64,000 nt of DNA from Azospirillum lipoferum (GTDB lineage Bacteria > Pseudomonadota > Alphaproteobacteria > Azospirillales > Azospirillaceae), in contig NZ_JALJXJ010000011.1 in assembly GCF_024170005.1 (NCBI RefSeq), forward strand, positions 62,001 to 126,000, in the 5' to 3' direction. Shown here piece by piece: positions 33,782 to 42,901 of the stretch. The position numbers and the translations under genes were made by a program. The notes below the pieces were generated by a model. The model ran no database searches, was not told the origin of the DNA, and saw nothing but the letters and a program-made list of their open reading frames with translations. Every line of letters begins with the position of its first letter. The first letter of the stretch is position 1.

Positions 33782-34528
33782 ATGAGCACGCCCGACCCGA
33801 CCAAGCGCGTCCTTCTGGGGATGCTGACCCCCTCGTCCAACACGGTTCTGGAGCCGGTGACCTCCGCCATGCTGAGTGGATTGCCGGAGGTGTCGGCCCA
33901 TTTCGGCCGCTTCACCGTGAAGGAGATTTCGCTGCGTGCCGCAGCGCTTGACCAGTTCGCCGATGCACCCTTCCTGGACGCCGCCCGCCTGCTGGCCGAC
34001 GCGAAGCTCAACGTGATCGGCTGGAACGGCACCTCGGCCGGCTGGCTCGGCTTCGACGCCGACGAACAGCTTTGCCGCGCCATCACGGCGGAGACCGGCA
34101 TCCCGGCCTGCACTTCCATGCTGGCGCTGAACGAGATTCTGGAAACCACCGGCCGCAGGCGCTTCGCCATCGTCAGCCCCTATCTGGACGAGATCCAGGA
34201 GCGGATGGTCGCCAATTACAACGCTGCCGGCTTCGAGGTGGTGGCGGAGCGCCATCTGAACGACCGTGGTAACTTCTCCTTCTCCGAGGTCAGCGAGGAG
34301 CGGATCGAGCGCCTGTGCGCCGAGGTGGCGGAGGCGAAGCCGGAGGCCATCGCCATCATCTGCACCAACATGCGCGGCGCTCCGGTGGCCGAACGGGTGG
34401 AGAAGGCGTTGGGAATCCCTGTCTACGACACCGTGTCGACCGTGGTGTGGAAGGCGTTGCGCATGACCGGCGTCGACACCCGCCGGGTCCAGGGCTGGGG
34501 CAGCCTGTTCCGGGACCTGTACGGCTGA
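33782..34528 (+). CDS. Asp/Glu racemase-superfamily enzyme (maleate cis-trans isomerase/hydantoin racemase-like)
   Basis: 248 residues with AAGGA 6 bases before the ATG. Family signs: GMLTPSSNTVLEPVT at the N-terminus, VIGWNGTSAGWLGFD in place of the first Cys loop, and AIICTNMRGAP with the second Cys. The first catalytic Cys of true two-Cys racemases appears replaced by Thr/Ser, a feature of the maleate isomerase/arylmalonate decarboxylase-like side branch as I recall it. It is followed by remnants of a hydantoinase, which suggests an original role in hydantoin or related imide metabolism. Confidence 0.75.
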   Translation: MSTPDPTKRVLLGMLTPSSNTVLEPVTSAMLSGLPEVSAHFGRFTVKEISLRAAALDQFADAPFLDAARLLADAKLNVIGWNGTSAGWLGFDADEQLCRAITAETGIPACTSMLALNEILETTGRRRFAIVSPYLDEIQERMVANYNAAGFEVVAERHLNDRGNFSFSEVSEERIERLCAEVAEAKPEAIAIICTNMRGAPVAERVEKALGIPVYDTVSTVVWKALRMTGVDTRRVQGWGSLFRDLYG

Positions 34529-34551
34529 CGGCTGACAAGAGGGAGGGGAGC

Positions 34552-34960
34552 ATGGAGTTCGATCTGGTCATCCGCAACGGCACGGTCGCCACGGCGTCGG
34601 ACGTGTTCAGGGCCGACGTCGGCGTGCGTGGCGGGACGATCGCGGCGCTGGGCGCCGGTCTCGCCCCAGGTCGTAAGGAGGTCGACGCCGACAGCCCCGC
34701 CCGCATATACGGGCTGCATCCGCGCAAGGGCACCATCGCGGTGGGGGCCGATGCCGACATCGCCCTGTGGGACCCGGCCCGGCGGGTGACCGTCACCAAC
34801 GCCATGCTGCACCACAATGTGGACTATACACCCTCTATGAGGGGATGGAGGTCATTGGCTGGCCGGTGGCGACGATCCCCGCGGGACGATGGTCTGCCGC
34901 GACGGTGCGCTTCTGGTTCAGCCGGGGTGCGGCGAGTTCCTGCCCTGTGGCTGCCGGCAC
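34552..34960 (+). pseudogene. Decayed D-hydantoinase/dihydropyrimidinase gene (internal deletion plus two frameshifts)
   Basis: A good ribosome-binding site (GGAGGGGAG) and ATG start MEFDLVIRNGTVATASDVFRAD, the normal hydantoinase N-terminus, for about 46 codons. The frame then jumps straight to a C-terminal hydantoinase segment (ARIYGLHPRKGTIAVGADADIALWDP, TNAMLHHNVDYTP), so roughly 300 metal-binding and catalytic codons are missing. After TP, two extra bases near 34833-34836 shift the frame (YEGMEVIGWPVATIPAGR continues in another frame). One base missing near 34887 shifts it again (MVCRDGALLVQPGCGEFLP). It cannot make an active enzyme. Confidence 0.88.
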
Positions 34961-35023
34961 CCGCCCGACCCAAGGGCGCCCCGGCACCCGTTTTGCCGTT
35001 TTGACTGGCCCTGTGGACGGCCG

Positions 35024-35767
35024 CTACCCCGCCCGCCGTGCCTTGGCCGAGGCGCAGGCGGCGGCCACCACTTCGCCGGTGCGGCCGACATGGTGCATGA
35101 ACAGGCGCTGGGCGGTCTCGCCGTCGCGGTCCTCCATCGCCGCCAGGATCTCGCGGTGCTCCAGCACCGATTCCTTCCAGCGCCCCTGGGCGCCCAGCGC
35201 GAAGTAGCGAGCCCGCGCCAGTCGACCGAGCAGCCGGTCATGCGCATCGACCAGCGCCGGATTCTTGGCGCCGGATACGATCAGCCGGTGGATTTTCTGG
35301 TTGATCGAGAAATACTCCTCCAGCGCACCGGCCCCCTGCAACGCCTCGATCCTGTCCTGGAAGTTGCGCAGCCGACGCAGGTCGGCGGCGGTCATCCGTT
35401 CGGCGGCGAGCTTCGCCGCGAAGCTCTCGATGCAGCCTTCGGCCTCGAACAGGTGGATCAACTCGTCGGCGTCGAGCGGGGCGACGATGGCATTGCGGTT
35501 GGGCCGCAGCATCACCAGCCCGTCGGCGGCCAGCAGCTTCAGCGCCTCGCGCAGGGGGGTGCGGGAGATGCCGAGCTTCTCGCTCAGTTCCGGCTCGATC
35601 AGGCGGGCCGATGGCGGCAATTCGCCATAGATGATCATGGCGCGCAGGTGGTCCACAGCCATTTCCGCCAGCGGCGGGGGCGGCGCCACACGCCGCCGCC
35701 GGGGAGCGGCTTCGGTTTCGGGAGTGTCCCGAGGAACGTCCCCGGGAATGTCGTTTTCCATGCTCAT
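35024..35767 (-). CDS. GntR-family (FadR/FCD) transcriptional regulator
   Basis: 247 residues. A Pro/Arg-rich N-terminal arm of about 30 residues precedes the winged helix (AVDHLRAMIIYGELPPSARLIEPELSEKLGISRTPLREALKLLAADGLVMLRP). An FCD domain follows (SINQKIHRLIVSGAKNPALVDAH, EHREILAAMEDRDGETAQRLFMHHVG). Its start overlaps the stop of the amidase gene by 4 bp, so it is the last gene of an MFS-amidase-regulator operon and probably responds to that pathway's substrate. Confidence 0.9.
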   Translation of the reverse strand: MSMENDIPGDVPRDTPETEAAPRRRRVAPPPPLAEMAVDHLRAMIIYGELPPSARLIEPELSEKLGISRTPLREALKLLAADGLVMLRPNRNAIVAPLDADELIHLFEAEGCIESFAAKLAAERMTAADLRRLRNFQDRIEALQGAGALEEYFSINQKIHRLIVSGAKNPALVDAHDRLLGRLARARYFALGAQGRWKESVLEHREILAAMEDRDGETAQRLFMHHVGRTGEVVAAACASAKARRAG

Positions 35768-37155
35768 CCGGGGTGTCCCTGCCCGCCGGCGGCGAGCACC
35801 GTTTCACTGTAGGCGGCGAAGCGCAGCACCCGGCGGTCCAGCCCACGCGGAGCGATGACCTGCAACCCTACGGGCAGCCCATTACGGCCGGTGCCGCAGG
35901 GGAGGCTGAGAGCGGGAACCTTGGCGTGGTTGAACAGCGGGGTAAAGACGGCATGGGCTCGCGGCGGCACCACCTGCCCGCCGATGGTGTCCGGCCCCAG
36001 CCGGTCGAGCGGCCAAGCGACGCAGGGCGTCGTCGGACCGATCAACAGGTCCGCGCCGGTGAAGAAGGCGGCCAGCGAGCGTGCGACCTCCACCCCCAAC
36101 AATTGCGCCGCCGCGACCTCCGCCCCCGTCAGGGTCAGGCCCCGTTCGATCTGCACGGCGATGTCAGGATCGAACAGGGCCGGGTCGCGACGGAAGGCGT
36201 CGCCGTAGAGCGCCGCCAGCCCTGCATGTTGCAAGGGCATCAGCGCGGTTTCCGTCACCCCGGCCGGCCAGGACAGATCGCGCCGGACGACGTGTGTCCC
36301 CGCCCGTTCCAGCGCTTCGACAGCGGATTCTACCGCCTGCCGCACATCCTCGTCGATTGGCGTGTCCAGACCGAAGCGCGGGCTGTAGGCGACGGACAGG
36401 CTTTCCGGCGGCCGGGACTCCATCGGGGCGACGGCGATGGAGTCGGGATCGCGCGGATCAGGGCCGCACAGAGCCTCGAACATCAGCGCCGCGTCGGCAA
36501 CGTCGGCGGCGATGGGGGCCATCACGGCGATGCCGGTGAAGGGTTCGGCGAAGCCTGGACCATAGGGGATGGCGCCGAAGGACGGCTTGAACCCCACCGC
36601 GCCGACATGGGCGGGCGGGCGGCGGCTCGACCCGCCGGCATCGGTGCCGAGCGCCAGCGGCACCAGCCCGCCGGCCACCGCCACCGCCGGTCCACCGCTC
36701 GACCCGCCGGGCGTCAGGTTCGGGTGCTGCGGGTGGCGCGTCGGTCCGAACAGCGGGTTGGTGGTGACCCCCTTGCAGGCGAATTCGGAGCTGTTGGCCA
36801 TGCCGAGGATGACGGCGCCGGCAGCGCGCAGGCGCTCCACCGCGATTGCGTCCGCCGGGGCACGGAAGCTTCCGAACAGCCGCGACCCCTGGGTGACGCG
36901 GCGTCCGGCGACCCAGATGGTGTCCTTGACGGCGACCGGAACACCGGCCAGCAATGGCCGTTCCCCGGCGGCCAAGCGGCGGTCGATCGCCTCCGCCTCC
37001 GACAGCGCCCGTTCGGCATCGACCGTCACGAAGGCATTCAGTGCCGGATTGCCGTCGGCGATGCGGACCAGCGCAGCCTCGGTCTCGGCACGGGCGCTGC
37101 TGTGGCCGGCGCGGACGGCCTCGGCCACGGCGGTGGCGCGTGGGAACCGGGTCAT
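35764..37155 (-). CDS. Amidase (amidase-signature family, AtzE/GatA-like)
   Basis: 463 residues. The Ser-cisSer-Lys triad is in VAVKDTIWVAGRR (Lys near 75) and LTPGGSSGGPAVAVAGGLVPLALGTDAGGS (both Ser near 150-175). The usual IRIP after GGS reads SRRP here. It hydrolyses a carboxamide; neighbours (MFS carrier, FCD regulator, transthyretin-like gene, hydantoinase remnant) point to a ureide or hydantoin-derived amide, but the substrate cannot be read off. Overlaps both neighbours by 4 bp. Confidence 0.88.
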   Translation of the reverse strand: MTRFPRATAVAEAVRAGHSSARAETEAALVRIADGNPALNAFVTVDAERALSEAEAIDRRLAAGERPLLAGVPVAVKDTIWVAGRRVTQGSRLFGSFRAPADAIAVERLRAAGAVILGMANSSEFACKGVTTNPLFGPTRHPQHPNLTPGGSSGGPAVAVAGGLVPLALGTDAGGSSRRPPAHVGAVGFKPSFGAIPYGPGFAEPFTGIAVMAPIAADVADAALMFEALCGPDPRDPDSIAVAPMESRPPESLSVAYSPRFGLDTPIDEDVRQAVESAVEALERAGTHVVRRDLSWPAGVTETALMPLQHAGLAALYGDAFRRDPALFDPDIAVQIERGLTLTGAEVAAAQLLGVEVARSLAAFFTGADLLIGPTTPCVAWPLDRLGPDTIGGQVVPPRAHAVFTPLFNHAKVPALSLPCGTGRNGLPVGLQVIAPRGLDRRVLRFAAYSETVLAAGGQGHPG

Positions 37156-38360
37156 CGCCTGTTTCCCAGAAGGCTGAGGCCGGCCAGCGCTGCCAGCAGG
37201 CCCACCACGACATAGCCGGTGGCGAGGCTGCTGACCGCGGCGACGGCGACCAGCAGGACCGGTGCGGCGATCAGTCCGGCGAAGCCGCCGACCATCACCG
37301 CGCCCGTGGCTTCGCCGATGCGGCCGGCTGGCGCCAGCCGCGCGACCTCCGCCAGGAAGACGCCGTTCCAGCCGCTGGCCGTCAGTCCGAACAGGAAGGT
37401 CGCAACCACCAGCACCGGGAAGGGCAGGGAGGCTCCGGTCAATGCCACCAGGATCGACGCCGCGGCCATGCCCAGCCCCAGCAGCCCGACCAGCCGGCGC
37501 GGCACCACCCAGCGCGAGGCGACGACGCCCCAGCCGAGCCGTCCGGCCAACCCGCCCGCCTGCCCGGCGGCCAGCGCCACCCCGGCGGCGACATGCTCAA
37601 GCCCCAACTCCGCCACAGCGAAAACGACGAAGAAGCCGTTCAGCGTCAGCTGGCTCGCCGCATAGGGGGCGGAGACCAGCGCCATCCGCCGCAGTGCCGG
37701 ATCGGCGTACAGCAGCCGCATCGCCGTGCCCAGTCCGAACCCGGCCGCGGCATTGCGGGTCAGCGGGTCGTAGGCTGGCCGCAGCCGCTCGAAGATCGGG
37801 ATGCAGACCAGCGCCAGAGCGGCGATGGCGGCATAGCCGGCACGGGGATCGGTGAGGGCCGCCAATACCGGCAAGGCCAGCGATCCGGCCATGGCGCCGA
37901 TCTGGTTGCCGGTCTGGCGGACGGAGAACACCATCGGCCGGTCGGCCTCCCGCACCAGCCGGCCGAGGATGGCGGCGCTGGCCGGTGTCTCCGGTCCGCA
38001 GGCGAGGCCGATGGCAATTCCAGCGGCCAGAAGTGCGGTTGCGCCACTGCCCATCATCGCGCACAGCATGGCAGCGGCCACCGCCACCGCACAGAAGCTG
38101 GCCATGCGGAATGCGCCCAGCCGCCCGGTCAGCACGCCCCCACCCAGCGAGGCCGCCATCCCGACCGCAAAGCCGGTGGTGGTGAACAGGCCCAGCCCCG
38201 CCGGGTTGATCCCCATGCGCGGCGCCAGCACGCCCGGCGCGAACAGGGCGAGCGCCACCAGCGCCTGCAAGCCGGTCATGCCGGCGAGTGCGGGCAGGAG
38301 CGGCGGTTGCACCAATGGCTTTGGCGGTGCTGGCGCTGCCGTCGTCGTCTCGGCTACCAT
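37152..38360 (-). CDS. MFS transporter
   Basis: 402 residues, twelve predicted membrane segments, with LTGRLGAFRMASF in loop 2-3 and VSRQTGNQIGA-like VRQTGNQIGAMAGSLALPVLAAL in the middle. Resembles CynX/NarK-type small-anion or metabolite carriers only loosely. Probably imports the amidase substrate. No ribosome-binding site is evident at the ATG, and only 26 bp separate it from the divergent gene; a Met at 38279 is an alternative start. Confidence 0.82.
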   Translation of the reverse strand: MVAETTTAAPAPPKPLVQPPLLPALAGMTGLQALVALALFAPGVLAPRMGINPAGLGLFTTTGFAVGMAASLGGGVLTGRLGAFRMASFCAVAVAAAMLCAMMGSGATALLAAGIAIGLACGPETPASAAILGRLVREADRPMVFSVRQTGNQIGAMAGSLALPVLAALTDPRAGYAAIAALALVCIPIFERLRPAYDPLTRNAAAGFGLGTAMRLLYADPALRRMALVSAPYAASQLTLNGFFVVFAVAELGLEHVAAGVALAAGQAGGLAGRLGWGVVASRWVVPRRLVGLLGLGMAAASILVALTGASLPFPVLVVATFLFGLTASGWNGVFLAEVARLAPAGRIGEATGAVMVGGFAGLIAAPVLLVAVAAVSSLATGYVVVGLLAALAGLSLLGNRR

Positions 38361-38386
38361 TTCGGCGAACCGGAGACGGAGGCAGC

Positions 38387-38740
38387 ATGGCGGGCGGAAT
38401 TTCGATCCATGGCGTGGACGTGGCGCGCGGCATCGCCGCAGAGGGTATGCGGGTGGAGCTTTACGCGCTGACGCCGGAACGCCGGCTGCTGGCGGCCGGA
38501 GACCTCGGCACCAACGGGCAGCTCGACCATCCCACCGTGCGTGGCGATGGCATCGCGGCAGGCCCGCACGAGGTGCTGTTCCATGTCGGCGACTGGCTGC
38601 GCGCCGCGGGCTATGCGGAGGAACAGGCCCGCTTCCTCGACATCGTTCCGTTCCGCTTCGTCGTTACCGACCTCGACCGCCATCTGCATCTGCCCTTCAA
38701 GTTCACGCCTTACGGGGTTTCTCTCTTTCTGGGTGTATGA
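38387..38740 (+). CDS. Transthyretin-like / 5-hydroxyisourate hydrolase-family protein, divergent active site
   Basis: 117 residues from an ATG with GGAGGCAGC ahead. The fold is clear: ISIHGVDVARGIAAEGMRVELYAL, FHVGDWLRAAGYAEEQARFLDIVPFRFVV, HLHLPFKFTPYGVSLF. HIU hydrolases use a His near residue 9, an Arg after TNxxG, a His in HxHxP and a C-terminal YRGS. Here the two His remain (His8; HLHLP), but the Arg position reads Gln/Leu (TNGQLDHP) and the end is LFLGV instead of YRGS. It may act on another cyclic amide, or not be an HIU hydrolase at all. It converges on the ABC permease gene with a 6-bp gap. Confidence 0.75.
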   Translation: MAGGISIHGVDVARGIAAEGMRVELYALTPERRLLAAGDLGTNGQLDHPTVRGDGIAAGPHEVLFHVGDWLRAAGYAEEQARFLDIVPFRFVVTDLDRHLHLPFKFTPYGVSLFLGV

Positions 38741-38746
38741 CAGGGG

Positions 38747-39574
38747 TCAGGTCAACCGTTTGGAAAGGCCGGCGACGCGTTCCATCACCAGCATCAGGGC
38801 GATGGTAGCGACGATCAGCACCCCGGACAGCGCCGCGACGGTGACGTCCAGCCGGCCTTCCAGATCCTGCCACATGCGGATCGGCAGCATGTCGGTGGCG
38901 GCGTCGCGCAGGAACAGCGAGACGGGGACGTTGTCGAAGGACGCCATGAAGGCGATGAAGCCGCCGGCCATGATGCCGGGCCGGATCAGCGGCAGGGTGA
39001 CGCGGCGGAAGCCGTACCAGCGCCCGGCGCCCAGGCTGGACGAGGCCTCCAGCAGCGATGGGTTCATCTGGGCCAGCGACGCCACGGTGTTGCGCACCAC
39101 GAAGGGCACCGACACGACGGTGTGGCCGATGACGAGCGTGAGCGGCGACACCGGCACCCCGATCATCGAGAAGAACATCAGCGACGACAGGCCGAAGGCG
39201 AGCGCCGGCAGCACCAGCGGCGACAGGAACAGGCTGTCCAGCACCTTGGCCGTCAGCGTCGGCGACCGGGCGATGCCCAGCGATGCGGAAACTCCCAGCA
39301 GGATCGACAGGCCGGTCGCCCAGGCCGCCACCTTCAGGCTGTTCATCATGGCGAACTGGAGCTGCCAGGCGTTCCAAAGCTCCCCATACCAGCGCAGCGA
39401 ATAGCCGGGCGGCGGGAATTTCAGGGAATAGCCGCTGGTGAAGGACACCCAGATCACCACCACCGTGGGGGCGACCAGCAGGACCAATGCCGCCAACGCG
39501 ATGGCGGTCATGACGACGCGGAAGCTAAGCGCATCGAGATCGATGCGGCGGTCGCCGGGATTGATTTTGGACAT
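38747..39574 (-). CDS. ABC transporter permease (PotC-like)
   Basis: 275 residues with six membrane segments. The ATPase-coupling EAA loop is at PSLLEASSSLGAGRWYGFRRVTLPLIRPGIMAGG. Last gene of the ATPase-SBP-permease-permease run on the minus strand. Belongs to the polyamine/opine-type (Pot/Afu-like) importer class. Confidence 0.9.
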   Translation of the reverse strand: MSKINPGDRRIDLDALSFRVVMTAIALAALVLLVAPTVVVIWVSFTSGYSLKFPPPGYSLRWYGELWNAWQLQFAMMNSLKVAAWATGLSILLGVSASLGIARSPTLTAKVLDSLFLSPLVLPALAFGLSSLMFFSMIGVPVSPLTLVIGHTVVSVPFVVRNTVASLAQMNPSLLEASSSLGAGRWYGFRRVTLPLIRPGIMAGGFIAFMASFDNVPVSLFLRDAATDMLPIRMWQDLEGRLDVTVAALSGVLIVATIALMLVMERVAGLSKRLT

Positions 39575-39589
39575 GGCGGCCTCCCCGGG

Positions 39590-40447
39590 TCAGGCGTCGG
39601 CATAGCCGCGCGACAGGCGGCCCAGCGCGTTGAAGATCGACACCACCAGCAGAACCGACACCAGGAAGACGATGGAGATCGCCGCGGCGAAGGGCCAGTT
39701 CTGCAGGGTGGAGGCCTGCTGGTAGATGTACATCGGCATGAACAGCATCTGTCCGCCGCCGATCAGGCTTTGGGTGATGAAGGCGGTGATCGCCGCGGCG
39801 TAGGTCAGCAGGCAGCCGGCGACGATGCCCGGCAACGACAGCGGCAGGATCACCTTGCGGAAGGTCCGCCAGTGACCGGCTCCCAGCACCGACGAGGCGT
39901 CGGCAAGGTTCGGGTCGATGCGGCTGAGTGCGGTGATGATCGGCAGCACCATCAGCGGCATTTGCACCTGGGCCAGAGCCACCACCACCCCGCCCTCGGT
40001 GTAGAGCAGCTTCAGCGGCGTGTCGATCAGCCCCAGCCAGGCCAGCGTCGCGTTGACGATACCCTGCCGGCCCAGGATGACCACCCAGGCGAAGGTGCGC
40101 ACCACCACGCTGGTCAGCAGCGGCAGCAGCACCAGCAGCATGATGAGGCCCCTGGCCCAGCCGGGGGAGCGCTGGTGCAGCCATGCCACCGGATAGCCCA
40201 GCAGCAGGGTCAGCACCGTCACCTTGACTCCTAGCCACAGGGTGGATCCCAGCACCCCAAGGCTGAAGCTGTCGCCCAGGAAAGCGACATACTGGGTCAG
40301 TCCGTAATGGCCGCCCTGCGGGTCGGTCTGGAAACTCAGCGCCAGCAGGATCGCCAGCGGCGTGACGAAGAACAGGACGAAGCCCGCCGCCAGCGGAGCC
40401 GCGAGCTTCAGGTCGTAGGTGGTGACGTCGCGCAACGTCGCGGCCAT
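39590..40447 (-). CDS. ABC transporter permease (PotB-like)
   Basis: 285 residues with six membrane segments; EAA loop at PNLADASSVLGAGHWRTFRKVILPLSLPGIVAG. Forms the transmembrane channel with the product of the gene 15 bp downstream. Confidence 0.9.
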   Translation of the reverse strand: MAATLRDVTTYDLKLAAPLAAGFVLFFVTPLAILLALSFQTDPQGGHYGLTQYVAFLGDSFSLGVLGSTLWLGVKVTVLTLLLGYPVAWLHQRSPGWARGLIMLLVLLPLLTSVVVRTFAWVVILGRQGIVNATLAWLGLIDTPLKLLYTEGGVVVALAQVQMPLMVLPIITALSRIDPNLADASSVLGAGHWRTFRKVILPLSLPGIVAGCLLTYAAAITAFITQSLIGGGQMLFMPMYIYQQASTLQNWPFAAAISIVFLVSVLLVVSIFNALGRLSRGYADA

Positions 40448-40483
40448 GGGGCGCCTCCTCCGGCTGGCGGGCTCGTGGGGGGA

Positions 40484-41530
40484 TCAGACGCGGATTTCGC
40501 GGTTGAACCGTTCGATCCAGGCGGCGCGCTGCTCGTTGATCTTGCCCCAGTCCTGGAACACGAACTTCTTCGCGATCTCGGCATGGTCCTTGGCAAGCGT
40601 CTTGGCCAACTCGCCCTTGATCGCGACCTTGGTGTTGGTCGGCACGATCAGGTACGGTTCCTCCATCAGCGTCGCCTGCACTTCCGGCGACAGGGCGGCC
40701 TCGATCAGCTTGAAGGCCAGCTCCTTGTTGGGGGAGTTCTTGACGATGTGGATGGTCGTCTTGAAGGCGATGGCGCCTTCCTTGGGAATGACGAACTCCA
40801 CCGGGACGCCACGCGCCTTCAGGATCTGGATGGCGTTGAAGTTGCCGGGGGAAATGTCGATCTGGCCCTGCTGGAACAGGGTGGCGAGCTGGCCGGGGTT
40901 CGCGGCTACGGCTGCGAGGCTGGGGCGCAGCGCCTCGATCGCCTTGAAGGCCGGGTCGATGTTGGCCTCCGACCCGCCATGCATCTTGGCGAGTTCCACC
41001 ATGAAGCCGGTGCCGAGCGTCGAGTTCAGGTTGGTGATGCCGACGCGGCCCTTGAATTCCGGCTTCCACAGGTCGGCCCAGGAGGTCGGCGGCGTCTTCA
41101 CCGTTTCCGGATTGTAGGTGATGCCGACCACCTGGAAGAAGGGCGCCGGCCCCGTCGGCACCTGCGCCGCCGGGATCAGGTCCCTGTAGTAGGCGCTCTT
41201 TTCGACCGGATAGGGTTCGACGAGGTCCTGCGCGACAGCCTGGAGCGCCGGACCTGGATCATGCAGCATGACGTCGATCGGCGGGTTGGACTTGGCGGCG
41301 TTCACCTTGGCGATCTGGTCGACCGACAGCATCGGGTCCAGAACGATGTTGGCGTTGTCCGCCGCCTTGCGGAAAGCGGGGACGAGCACCGCCTTGTGGG
41401 CTTCCTCCCAGCTGCCGGTAAAGGTCGCGAAGACCAGCGGGCGCGCCTGCGCCCAGGTCAGGCCGGGGAAGGCGTGCATGGCACCCAGCGTCAGCGCCGT
41501 CTGCATTAGATTGCGGCGGGTCAGCAGCAT
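40484..41530 (-). CDS. ABC transporter extracellular solute-binding protein (PotD-like)
   Basis: 348 residues with an N-terminal signal (MLLTRRNLMQTALTLGAMHAFPGLTWAQA); the RRN pair followed by a hydrophobic run could be a Tat signal. Mature protein has VFATFTGSWEEAHKAVLVPAF and SPPTSWADLW-type PPTSWADLWKPEFKGRVGITN of the spermidine/putrescine- and 2-aminoethylphosphonate-type binding proteins. Substrate unknown. The adjacent divergent amidase gene suggests an amide or amine ligand. Confidence 0.87.
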   Translation of the reverse strand: MLLTRRNLMQTALTLGAMHAFPGLTWAQARPLVFATFTGSWEEAHKAVLVPAFRKAADNANIVLDPMLSVDQIAKVNAAKSNPPIDVMLHDPGPALQAVAQDLVEPYPVEKSAYYRDLIPAAQVPTGPAPFFQVVGITYNPETVKTPPTSWADLWKPEFKGRVGITNLNSTLGTGFMVELAKMHGGSEANIDPAFKAIEALRPSLAAVAANPGQLATLFQQGQIDISPGNFNAIQILKARGVPVEFVIPKEGAIAFKTTIHIVKNSPNKELAFKLIEAALSPEVQATLMEEPYLIVPTNTKVAIKGELAKTLAKDHAEIAKKFVFQDWGKINEQRAAWIERFNREIRV

Positions 41531-41581
41531 CGTTCACTCCTGAAGGTGGGAGGAGGGAGGTGGATGGATCGGAAAGGAATT

Positions 41582-42700
41582 TCAGGCCGCGGCGAAGACC
41601 GAGGCGAGGCGGGGGGCCACCGGCGCCAGCCGCACCGGGGTGCCGGGAGCCAGCAGGTCGGTGCGCTGGATGCGCGGTTCCGATACCTTGACGGCGGTGC
41701 CGTCGCCGATGCGGATCTCGTGGATGACGGTGGCGCCCAGCGGCAGCCCCATCTCCACCACGCCGTTCAGCGTCTCGGCGTCGCTCGTCGCTGGATCGAC
41801 GCTGAGATGTTCGGGGCGCAGGCAGACGGTGACGCGGGCGCCGGGCTGCAGATCGCCCTTGGGCGCGCGCGTCTCGATCAACCCGCCGGCGTCGAGCCGT
41901 ACCCGTCCGGTGGAGCGGTCGCAGTCCAGCAGCACACCGCCCAGCAGGTTGGCCGAACCGACGAAGGTGTTGACGAACAGGCTGTCGGGCGCGTCGTAGA
42001 TCTCGGTCGGCGGAGAGAATTGCTCAAGCCGGCCCTGGCTCAGCACTGCGACGCGGTCGGCCATCGACAGCGCCTCCTCCTGGTCGTGGGTGACGAGGAT
42101 GGTGGTGATGCCGGACAGGCGCTGGATCCGCTTGACCTCGATCTGCATGTCGAGGCGCAGATTCTTGTCGAGCGCGGCGAAGGGTTCGTCCAGCAGCAGG
42201 ATCGACGGGTTGACCGCCAGCGCGCGGGCCAGCGCCACGCGCTGCTGCTGCCCGCCGGACAGCTGGCGCGGGGTACGGTCGCCCAGATAGCCGAGCTTGA
42301 CCAAGTCCAGCATGCGCTGGGCCTCACTGCGCTGGGTGGCGCGGTCGACGCCGCGCGCATCCAGCCCGTAGGCGACGTTTTCCGCCACCGTCATGTGCGG
42401 GAACAGCGCATAGTTCTGGAAGACGATGCCGACCGACCGGCGGTTGGGCGGCAGGCCGTCCACGCTTTGCCCGCCGACCATCACATGACCCTTGGTCTGC
42501 GCCAGGAAGCCGGCGATGATCCTGAGCAGGGTCGTCTTGCCGCAGCCCGACGGGCCGAGCAGGGCCACGAGTTCGCCGCCGCGGATGTCGAGCGTGACCT
42601 CGTTCACGGCAAGCGAGGCGCCGTAGCGTTGGGTGATGCCATCCAGAAGGAGCGTTTGTCCGCGTGGGGAAGCCGGGCCGTTGGGCGAAGCGCTGACCAT
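41582..42700 (-). CDS. ABC transporter ATP-binding protein (PotA-like)
   Basis: 372 residues from MVSASPNGPASPRG; 26 codons further upstream are open but AT-rich and intergenic in character. All motifs are intact: Walker A GPSGCGKTT, Q-loop VFQNYALFPHMTV, signature LSGGQQQR, Walker B SILLLDEPFAALD, switch His VTHDQEEAL. The C-terminal TOBE domain spans about residues 285-372. Energises the importer encoded downstream; a useful contrast with the degenerate ATPase at 8029-9744. Confidence 0.92.
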   Translation of the reverse strand: MVSASPNGPASPRGQTLLLDGITQRYGASLAVNEVTLDIRGGELVALLGPSGCGKTTLLRIIAGFLAQTKGHVMVGGQSVDGLPPNRRSVGIVFQNYALFPHMTVAENVAYGLDARGVDRATQRSEAQRMLDLVKLGYLGDRTPRQLSGGQQQRVALARALAVNPSILLLDEPFAALDKNLRLDMQIEVKRIQRLSGITTILVTHDQEEALSMADRVAVLSQGRLEQFSPPTEIYDAPDSLFVNTFVGSANLLGGVLLDCDRSTGRVRLDAGGLIETRAPKGDLQPGARVTVCLRPEHLSVDPATSDAETLNGVVEMGLPLGATVIHEIRIGDGTAVKVSEPRIQRTDLLAPGTPVRLAPVAPRLASVFAAA

Positions 42701-42901
42701 GGCGGTACCGTCCCTCTTGCGTTGCCATTGGAATGCATATCCTCTTAGCAAACAGCATGCCGATTTCTCATTTTTCAATGATTATCAACATGGTATAGCT
42801 ATATTTGAAAGCTTGGCCCTTTTCGCGGAAGCAGGCATGATGCGTTCTTGAGCGTCAGCTTGATGCAGTTGCCGCTTTTTTCGCCTTGCTGGGGGTGATG
42901 G

